NCBI RefSeq assembly: GCF_016820445.1
Contig: NZ_JADHDT010000002.1
Span: 1 to 64,000 of the forward strand
Origin: Sphingomonas beigongshangi
GTDB taxonomy: Bacteria; Pseudomonadota; Alphaproteobacteria; Sphingomonadales; Sphingomonadaceae
Direction: 5' to 3'
DNA: 64,000 nucleotides
The position numbers and the translations under genes were made by a program. Numbering within the stretch: position 1 is the first letter of the stretch; each line of letters starts with the position of its first letter. Positions 55,449-62,184 of the stretch are shown piece by piece. A model generated the notes under the pieces. It ran no database searches, had not been told where the DNA came from, and saw only the letters and a list, made by a program, of their open reading frames with translations.

Positions 55449-57542
55449 GTGAGGATACAGGGCATGGCGGCGGTCGCGCGATACGGGATGGTGGCGATGC
55501 TGCTCGGCACGGTTGCGGGCGGGGTTTCGGCGCGCCAATGGGTGCCGGTCTGGGCGTCGGCGCAGATGCGGATGACGGGGGCCGATGCCGACCGCGTCGC
55601 CGCGGCAGGCCCCGCGACGATCCGCCAGATCGTGCATCTGTCCGCCGGCGGTACGCGCGTGCGCGTCCGGCTGTCGAACGTCGCAGGCGACCGAGCGCTC
55701 GTCGTCGGTGCGGCGCGGATCGCAGCCGAGGCGAAGCCCGGGCAGGCGACCGTCGGCGGCATCGTCCCGCTGACGTTCGGGGGCGGGATGGGCGTCACCA
55801 TTCCTGCGGGAGGGCAGGCCTATACCGATCCGCTGCCGCTCGCGACGCATCCCGGCCAGGACCTGGCGATCAGCCTGTTCCTTCCCGATACGATCGCTTC
55901 GCGCACCGGCCATCCGGGCGCGCGCGCCACGACGTTCCTCGCGCCTGGCGACCAGAGTGCGGCCGCGTCGCTGAAGGATGCCGCGAGGATCGGGGGCTGG
56001 TGGTCCCTGTCTGACGTCGAAGTGACGAACGGCCCCACGTCGGCGATCCTCGCGATCGGCGATTCGATCACCGACGGCAAAGGTATCGTCGACGACAGCA
56101 ACCAGCGCTGGCCGGACCTGCTCGCCGCGCGCCTGGCCGCCGGACGCACGACGCCCCCCCATGCCGTGGTCAACATGGGCATCGGCGGCAACCGGGTGCT
56201 GCTCGACGGCATCGGGCCAAGTCTGGTCGCGCGCTTCGACCGCGACGTTCTCGGAACCCCCGGCGTTGCCGACGTGATCCTGCTGGAAGGGGTCAATGAC
56301 CTCGGCACCGCGACGCGCGATCATCGGATCGGTGATGCGGAACATGCGGCGCTCGTCCGGGCGATCACCGGCGCCTACGGTCAGCTTGCCGGGCGCGCAC
56401 ATGCGCATGGCATCCGCCTGATCGGCGGGACGATCACGCCCTTCGCCGGCAACGACTATTACCACCCCGATGCCGCGACGGAGGCGGATCGGCAGGCGAT
56501 CAACGCTTTCATCCGCACATCCGGCGCGTTCGACGGGGTCATCGATTTCGATGCCGCATTGCGTGACCCGGCGCACCCGGACCGCCTGCTGCCGGCCTAT
56601 GATTCGGGCGACCATCTGCATCCGGGGCCCGGCGGCTATCGCGCGATGGCGGATGCCGTACCGCTGGCGCTGTTCGATACGGCGACGGCGGCTGCGCCCC
56701 CCGCGCAGCCGCCGCAGATCGCGCTGACCTTCGATGACATGCCCGCGCACGGGCCCCTGCCGGTGGGCGACGATCGTCTGGCGATCGCCCGACGGATCAT
56801 CGCCGCGCTCAAGGCGGCGCACGCGCCCGCCTTCGGCTTCTACAATGGGGGCTTCGCAACCGACGCCACTGCGCCGCAGGTCGTCGGCGCCTGGCGAGCG
56901 GCCGGTTTCCCGATCGGCAATCACAGTTGGACGCATGGCGATCTTGCCACGGTGGGTCCCGACGCCTTCCTTGCCGACGTCTGGCGCGACGAGCCACCCC
57001 TCGTCGCCGCGTCGCGCGGCAGCGACTGGCACTGGTTCCGCTATCCGTTCCTCAGCGAGGGAAGGAATGCGGCGGATCGCGATGCGGTCCGTGCCGGCCT
57101 TCGCGCACGCGGCTACCGCATCGCCGCCGTGACGATGAGCTTTGGCGACTATGGCTGGAACGACGCCTATGCCCGTTGCGTCGCGAAGCGGGATCAGGGC
57201 GCGATCGCCGGGCTCGAAAGCAGCTTTCTCGCGGCCGCGCGCGTCCAGGCGCTGCGGTCGCGCATGCTGTCGCAGGCCGCTCTGGGCCGCGACATCCCCT
57301 ATGTCCTGCTGATGCATCTGGGCGCGTTCGATGCGCATATGCTGCCGCGCCTGCTCGATCTCTACCGCAGCCTTGGCTTCACCTTCACGACGCTGGCGCG
57401 GGCGGAGGCGGATCCCTTCTACGCCGCCGCGACCGACCTTTCGCGTCCGGGTCCCAGCCCGACACTGGAAGCGGCCGCCGCGGCAAAGGGCGTCGCCGTG
57501 CCGGCGAACGCGCCGCTGCCCGATGCCCACATCTGTGCGTGA
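55449..57542 (+). CDS. Bifunctional secreted esterase: SGNH hydrolase fused to a CE4-type polysaccharide deacetylase
   Basis: The 697-residue protein joins two deacylases. After a signal peptide and an N-terminal beta region, the SGNH part shows SAILAIGDSITDGKG (Ser about 204), NMGIGGNRVLLDG, LLEGVNDLG and SGDHLHPGPGGY (about 390). A Pro/Ala linker (TAAAPPAQPPQ, about 415) leads to a NodB domain with IALTFDDMPAHG (TFDD, about 430), GNHSWTHGD (metal His pair), WFRYPFLSEG and YVLLMHLGAFD. All four main CE4 motifs are present. One protein could remove acetyl or other acyl groups from hemicellulose by two mechanisms. The start is the GTG at 55449 or the ATG at 55464. The final segment (LSRPGPSPTLEA) is of unknown role. 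Confidence 0.88.
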   Translation: MRIQGMAAVARYGMVAMLLGTVAGGVSARQWVPVWASAQMRMTGADADRVAAAGPATIRQIVHLSAGGTRVRVRLSNVAGDRALVVGAARIAAEAKPGQATVGGIVPLTFGGGMGVTIPAGGQAYTDPLPLATHPGQDLAISLFLPDTIASRTGHPGARATTFLAPGDQSAAASLKDAARIGGWWSLSDVEVTNGPTSAILAIGDSITDGKGIVDDSNQRWPDLLAARLAAGRTTPPHAVVNMGIGGNRVLLDGIGPSLVARFDRDVLGTPGVADVILLEGVNDLGTATRDHRIGDAEHAALVRAITGAYGQLAGRAHAHGIRLIGGTITPFAGNDYYHPDAATEADRQAINAFIRTSGAFDGVIDFDAALRDPAHPDRLLPAYDSGDHLHPGPGGYRAMADAVPLALFDTATAAAPPAQPPQIALTFDDMPAHGPLPVGDDRLAIARRIIAALKAAHAPAFGFYNGGFATDATAPQVVGAWRAAGFPIGNHSWTHGDLATVGPDAFLADVWRDEPPLVAASRGSDWHWFRYPFLSEGRNAADRDAVRAGLRARGYRIAAVTMSFGDYGWNDAYARCVAKRDQGAIAGLESSFLAAARVQALRSRMLSQAALGRDIPYVLLMHLGAFDAHMLPRLLDLYRSLGFTFTTLARAEADPFYAAATDLSRPGPSPTLEAAAAAKGVAVPANAPLPDAHICA

Positions 57543-57550
57543 CGCGGCGC

Positions 57551-57577
57551 GATCCACCTCCTGACGAGAGGTGGATC
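57551..57577. terminator. Hairpin between convergent genes
   Basis: GATCCACCTC (57551-57560) and GAGGTGGATC (57568-57577) are perfect 10-bp complements around a 7-nt loop, placed between the stops of the esterase fusion (57542) and GH1 (57594). It is likely a two-way terminator, though without a U tract. Confidence 0.6.
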
Positions 57578-57593
57578 GTCGCTGCGGCGGCCC

Positions 57594-59024
57594 TCAGACC
57601 AGGGCGTTTCGGCGGATCAGTTCCTTATACCATTGGGCGCTCAGCTTCGGCGTTCGCTTCTGCGTCGCGAAGTCGACGTAGTGAATGCCGAACCGCTTGG
57701 TATAGCCGTCCGCCCATTCGAAATTGTCCATCAGGCTCCACAGGAAATAGCCGTGCAGCGGGAAGCCTTCCGCGGTCGCCCGCCGGAACTGGCCCAGATA
57801 GTTGCGCAGGTACATGATGCGATCCGCGTCGTCGTCCAGGCCGGCCGCGTTGAGCACGTCGTCCGCCGACGTGCCGTTCTCCGAAATGAACAGCGACTTG
57901 GGCTTCCACAATTCGCTGACCGCGCGCACGCCCCAATAGGCAGCCTCCGGCCCGACATAGAGCCATGGCGAGGCCATGCGTGGCGATTGCGGCAGATGCG
58001 GCAGCGGCGTGTAGCCGCGGGGCGCCGACGGGTCGGCCTTGACGAAGGTCGGGGTGTAGATGTTGAGCGCGACGAAATCGAGCGGGCTTCCGATCGCCGC
58101 CATGTCGCCCGCCTGCACCTTGGGCGCGGCCGCGCCGGCGGCGGCGAGATATTCCGGCGGATAGGCGCCTTCCATGATCGCGGTCAGGAACATGGCGTTC
58201 TCATCGCGCATCGCCTTCTTGGCGGCGGCGATATGCCCCGGCGTCTCGATCGCGGGGACGAAGATCGACGTATTGTCCGCGATGCCCACCTCGGTCCCGG
58301 CCCTGGCATGCGCGCGGATCGCCTGCACGCCCAGCCCGTGCGCCAGCACGCCATGGTGGCGAACCTGGTTCACCTCCGCCGCGGGGAGTTGCAAGCCCGG
58401 TGCGTGGATGCCCTGCATATGCCCAAGGTCGGTGAAGCAGCGCAGTTCGTTCACCGTCATGAAGCGATGGACACGATCGGACAATTTTCCCGCCATGAAG
58501 CCGGCATAGTCGGCGAACGCCTTGGCCGTGTCGCGATTGCGCCACTCGCCCGGCAGCGCCTGCGGCAGGTCCCAGTGGAACATCGTGACATAGGGCGCGA
58601 TGCCCGCCGCGAGCAGGCCGTCGATCACGCGATTATAGTAATCGATGCCCTTCTGATTCGGCTGGCCGCGGCCTTCGGGGAAGATGCGCGACCAGGCGAT
58701 CGACATGCGATACGCCTTGACGCCGAGGTTCTTGAGCAGCCCGATGTCCTCGGCGTAGCGATGGTAGCTGTCGCAGGCGACATCGCCGGTGTCGCCGTTC
58801 GCGGTCTTGCCGGGCGTGTGCGAGAACGTATCCCAGATCGTCGGTCCCCGCCCGTCCGCCTTGACCGCGCCCTCGATCTGATAGGAGGCGGTCGCGCAGC
58901 CCCAGACGAAATCCTTCGGGAAGCCCAGATCCGGGGCGGCCGCCGCGCCCGCGACGCGCGGCATGCCTCCTGCCGCCATGCCGCCGGCGACGATGCCCGC
59001 CCCGATGAAGCTGCGCCGATCCAT
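57594..59024 (-). CDS. GH1 beta-glucosidase
   Basis: The 476-residue enzyme has a Tat-type signal (MDRRSFIGAGIVAGGMAAGG). The GH1 barrel shows FVWGCATASYQIEGAV, RMSIAWSRIFPEG, MFHWDLPQAL, the acid/base Glu in FMTVNELRCF (about 191) and the nucleophile Glu in LFISENGTSADD (about 384), then FLWSLMDNFEWADGY. The acid/base motif reads NEL where nearly all family members have NEP. It would split beta-linked disaccharides such as cellobiose in the periplasm. The ATG at 59024 has GAGGGG at proper spacing; the ATG two codons earlier abuts it. An operator-like TATCGCTATCA lies just upstream. Confidence 0.92.
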   Translation of the reverse strand: MDRRSFIGAGIVAGGMAAGGMPRVAGAAAAPDLGFPKDFVWGCATASYQIEGAVKADGRGPTIWDTFSHTPGKTANGDTGDVACDSYHRYAEDIGLLKNLGVKAYRMSIAWSRIFPEGRGQPNQKGIDYYNRVIDGLLAAGIAPYVTMFHWDLPQALPGEWRNRDTAKAFADYAGFMAGKLSDRVHRFMTVNELRCFTDLGHMQGIHAPGLQLPAAEVNQVRHHGVLAHGLGVQAIRAHARAGTEVGIADNTSIFVPAIETPGHIAAAKKAMRDENAMFLTAIMEGAYPPEYLAAAGAAAPKVQAGDMAAIGSPLDFVALNIYTPTFVKADPSAPRGYTPLPHLPQSPRMASPWLYVGPEAAYWGVRAVSELWKPKSLFISENGTSADDVLNAAGLDDDADRIMYLRNYLGQFRRATAEGFPLHGYFLWSLMDNFEWADGYTKRFGIHYVDFATQKRTPKLSAQWYKELIRRNALV

Positions 59025-59040
59025 TGCCATCCCCTCGTTC

Positions 59041-59054
59041 CGTTATCGCTATCA
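59041..59054 (-). promoter_or_regulatory. Candidate LacI-type operator upstream of GH1
   Basis: CGTTATCGCTATCA shares its last 11 bases with the site between the GH115 and esterase fusion genes. It is only 17 bp from the GH1 start, so a bound repressor would block the promoter or early elongation. Confidence 0.45.
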
Positions 59055-59198
59055 GCGTGCCAGAAGTTACGAGGCAAGGGAAGCGCTTAGCGCGCGCGAG
59101 CGCCCCGCCCAGGGTCTGATCCGCGTGCGTGAGGGCCGGTACCGCTCCGCTCCGGTCGCGCCAGGTTCGGATACCAAAGGCCCTACCGCATCGCTCGG

Positions 59199-61685
59199 TC
59201 AGCCGGCTGGCATGGGCGCGTGCGACGTGGGTGCTCTGGACGGTGGATAGACCTTGGGCATGGACAGCGCCCGTTGCAGGTCCGCCTGGCGGAACGGCTT
59301 GGACAGATGGGCAAGCTCGGGCGACAGCGTCTCGACATCCGCATAGCCCGACACGATCAGCACGCCGAGATCCGGACGCCGCGCGCGCAGGTGCCGCGCC
59401 AGGTCGGTTCCCGTCATCCCCGGCATCAGGTGGTCGGACACGAGCAGGTCCGGCCACAGCCCTTCGGCCACCAGCCGCAGGGCGGCGTCGGCGCCATCCG
59501 CCTCGACGACCGCATAGCCCAGATCGCCCAGCATCTGCGCGGCCGCCGCGCGCACCGCATCCTCGTCGTCGACCAGAAGGACGAGTCCGACGCTGCAGGC
59601 TGGCGCCGGGTCGAGCGATGCGGTGACGGTCGGAACGATCTCCACCGTGCTGACCGGTAGCCACAGCTCCGCGACGGTGCCGGCCCCTGGGCTGCTCGTC
59701 AAATGGAACGCGCCGCCCAGCTGACTTGCAAGGCCATGAACCATCGAAAGGCCGAGCCCGCTTCCCCGCCCAAGCCCCTTGGTCGAGAAGAAGGGTTCGA
59801 TCGCGCGGTTCAGCGTTTCCGCGTCCATGCCCGAACCCGAATCGGTCACGCTGAGGTGGATATAGGCGCCGGGCGGCAGACGTGGATCGCCGTCCTCGAT
59901 CTGCCGGTCGCCGACGTCGATGCGCAGCGTCCCCCCTCCGGGCATCGCATCGCGCGCGTTCACCGCGAGGTTCAGCAAGGCCATTTCCAGCTGATTGCGG
60001 TCCGCGAGTGCGGGGGGCAGACATTCCTTAGTCTCGATGATCAGCTGGACCTGCGGACCCACCGTCGTCGACAGCAGGGCGGCAATGTCGCGCACCATCG
60101 TGGCCACGTCGATGGCATCCGCCTGCAACGGCTGGCGCCGGGCGAAGGCGAGCAGTCGCTGGACCAGCGTCCGGGCACGCTCCGCGGATTGGATGGCGCC
60201 ATCGAGCAGGCGCATGCTGCGCGCGTCGTCGGGCACCTTGCGGCGGATGAGGTCGAGGCTGCCGAGGATCGGCGTCAGCAGATTGTTGAAGTCGTGCGCG
60301 ACGCCGCCGGTCAGCTGGCCCATCGCCTCCATCTTCTGACTTTGCCGCAGGGCCGCCTCGGTCGCGCGCAGCGCCTCGTCCTTCGCACGCGCGTCCGTCA
60401 CGTCGCGCCCCGATCCATAGATCCGGCCGCCCGCGACCGATGTCAGCCACGAGATGTGCCGGATCGCACCGTCGCGCGTACGATAGCGGTTTTCGAACAC
60501 CGGCACGTCCTCGCCGGCGGATGCCGCGCTCAGCGCCGCCTCGGTCCGCGGGATATCGTCCGGATGGATGAAATCGCGATAGCTCCGGCCGACCACTTCC
60601 GAGGGATGGTGGCCGAGGATTGTCGTCCATGCGGGGCTGACCGAGCGGAAGATACCGGCCGGGTCCACCGTGATCAGCAGGTCGCGCGACAGGCGCCACG
60701 CGCGGTCGCGTTCCGCGGTCCGCTCCGCGACCCTCTGCTCGAGGGCCTCGTTGGTCGCCTGTACCGCAGACAGCAGGCGGGCGTTCTCGATGGCGACCGC
60801 CGCCTGCGCGGCCAGGCCGGCGATCAGTTCCTCGTGCCGCTGCGAGAAGCATCCCGGCTCCGGATGACCGAACAGCAGCCCGCCCAGCACCTTGCCTCCG
60901 CCCGACACGACCGGCACGGCAAGATAGCTGGTGACCACGGGATGCCCGGGCGGCATGCCCTCATAGGGCGCATTCGCGCCATAGCGGGGATCGCGCGTGA
61001 TGTCGTCGGCGCGGATCAGCTCGTTGCGGAACAGGGGCTCCAGCACCTTGGTCCCGCGCGGCCGTCCAAGTTTGGTGAATTGCTCGCGATCGGCGCCGGT
61101 CAGGGTGAACAGGTGTAGCCGCTCGCCACTTTCGTCGAGCACGTTGTGGAAGAAGGCGCCTACCGTCGCGCCGGTCAGCTCGACGCCGGCATCGGTGACC
61201 ATCTGCACGAGACGCTCGAGATCGTGCTCGGCGGCAAGCGCGGTGTTGATCGCGTTCAGCGCCTTGACCGCCTTGCGCGCGCGGCTTTCCTCGCTGATGT
61301 CCTCGCAGGAGACGGCGACACCGATCACCGTGCCGGTCTCATCGCGCATCGGTACCCAATTCTGCCGCCATACGCTGGTCCGGTCCGGCCGCGCCGGCGT
61401 GGGGCCGAAGATTTCGACCCCCTTCATTTCCTCGCCCGCGAGAACGCGTTCGAACGCCGCGCGCGCCTGAGCGGAAAGGTTGGGTATGATCTCCATCACC
61501 GTACGGCCGATATGGTCGGCCACCGGAATGCCGTTCAGGCGAGCGAGATGCTCGTTGATTCGGACGTAGCGCAGCTCCGTGTCGATCACCGCCAGGCCGA
61601 TCGGCGATGCGTCGTACATTGCGGCAAGCTGCCTTGCCTGTTCCTCGGCCCCTGTCACAGCCCTTCCCTCATCCTCCCGCACCAT
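59199..61685 (-). CDS. Hybrid sensor histidine kinase/response regulator (PAS-GAF-PAS-HisKA-HATPase-REC)
   Basis: This is a soluble sensor of about 828 residues. It has a PAS domain (about 15-130, AMYDASPIGLAVIDTELRYV), a GAF domain (about 145-310, ending VAIENARLL), a coiled linker (NEALEQRVAERTAERDRAW), a second PAS (about 335-450), a HisKA domain with phospho-acceptor His in GGVAHDFNNLLTPILGSLD (about 471), an HATPase with MALLNLAVNARDAMPGGG, VTDSGSGMD and GLGLSMVHG, and a C-terminal receiver with Asp in LLVSDHLMPGMTG (about 760). There are no membrane segments, so the signal is cytoplasmic or diffusible. No cognate regulator is adjacent. The start is the ATG at 61685; GTG alternatives exist nearby. 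It is divergent from the next TonB receptor gene. Confidence 0.92.
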   Translation of the reverse strand: MVREDEGRAVTGAEEQARQLAAMYDASPIGLAVIDTELRYVRINEHLARLNGIPVADHIGRTVMEIIPNLSAQARAAFERVLAGEEMKGVEIFGPTPARPDRTSVWRQNWVPMRDETGTVIGVAVSCEDISEESRARKAVKALNAINTALAAEHDLERLVQMVTDAGVELTGATVGAFFHNVLDESGERLHLFTLTGADREQFTKLGRPRGTKVLEPLFRNELIRADDITRDPRYGANAPYEGMPPGHPVVTSYLAVPVVSGGGKVLGGLLFGHPEPGCFSQRHEELIAGLAAQAAVAIENARLLSAVQATNEALEQRVAERTAERDRAWRLSRDLLITVDPAGIFRSVSPAWTTILGHHPSEVVGRSYRDFIHPDDIPRTEAALSAASAGEDVPVFENRYRTRDGAIRHISWLTSVAGGRIYGSGRDVTDARAKDEALRATEAALRQSQKMEAMGQLTGGVAHDFNNLLTPILGSLDLIRRKVPDDARSMRLLDGAIQSAERARTLVQRLLAFARRQPLQADAIDVATMVRDIAALLSTTVGPQVQLIIETKECLPPALADRNQLEMALLNLAVNARDAMPGGGTLRIDVGDRQIEDGDPRLPPGAYIHLSVTDSGSGMDAETLNRAIEPFFSTKGLGRGSGLGLSMVHGLASQLGGAFHLTSSPGAGTVAELWLPVSTVEIVPTVTASLDPAPACSVGLVLLVDDEDAVRAAAAQMLGDLGYAVVEADGADAALRLVAEGLWPDLLVSDHLMPGMTGTDLARHLRARRPDLGVLIVSGYADVETLSPELAHLSKPFRQADLQRALSMPKVYPPSRAPTSHAPMPAG

Positions 61686-62184
61686 GTCCTCCCGCACAGG
61701 GAAAACGTGATTTTATCAGCCCCTGCCGCCATCGCACCGCGCGACGGTTCGGTAAAATGCCTTCAGTTCGAATGCGTTGCAGGTTTTTTCGTTAAATGGA
61801 AGGCATCCCCCGCGGCGCGGGAGGCGAGCCGTTGCGGTGCCGGTTCCGCGGGGACCGCTCGGTGACGCACCCGGCCCGGACACGGCCCCCTCGCCGGGGG
61901 AAAGCTTGCCACTCTCATGCGCCAGCGGTTGCCCGGTCCGTACACGTATCGAACCGCCGCTCCGACTTACGCCTGCTATCGGGAGCAAAGGCTATCAGCA
62001 CTGATGTACCACGGCATACCGTTGCACCTGAGCAACACACTTCGTGATTCGTACTTACGAATGTTTCATGTTGTTTACAGAATGTTGCGCGGTCGTCATG
62101 CGCGCCGGACTGCGCCCGAACAGGCGCGCCCGGCAAAGGTGTGTCACACGACGCATCACCGGAAAAGTTGGGGAGGCATCGCTG
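61686..62184. promoter_or_regulatory. Divergent intergenic region with a 16-bp inverted repeat
   Basis: No convincing gene is seen in these 499 bp; short open frames here have Arg/Pro-rich, shadow-like translations. ATTCGTA-CT-TACGAAT at 62047-62062 has perfect 7-bp arms, 123 bp upstream of the receptor ATG, and is the best operator candidate. A GGGGAGG ribosome site lies just before 62185. Confidence 0.45.

Noticed and set aside
61777..62047. Short open frames in the kinase/receptor intergenic region
   Set aside because: Arg/Pro-rich translations, no ribosome site, several overlapping frames on both strands; no support for a real gene.
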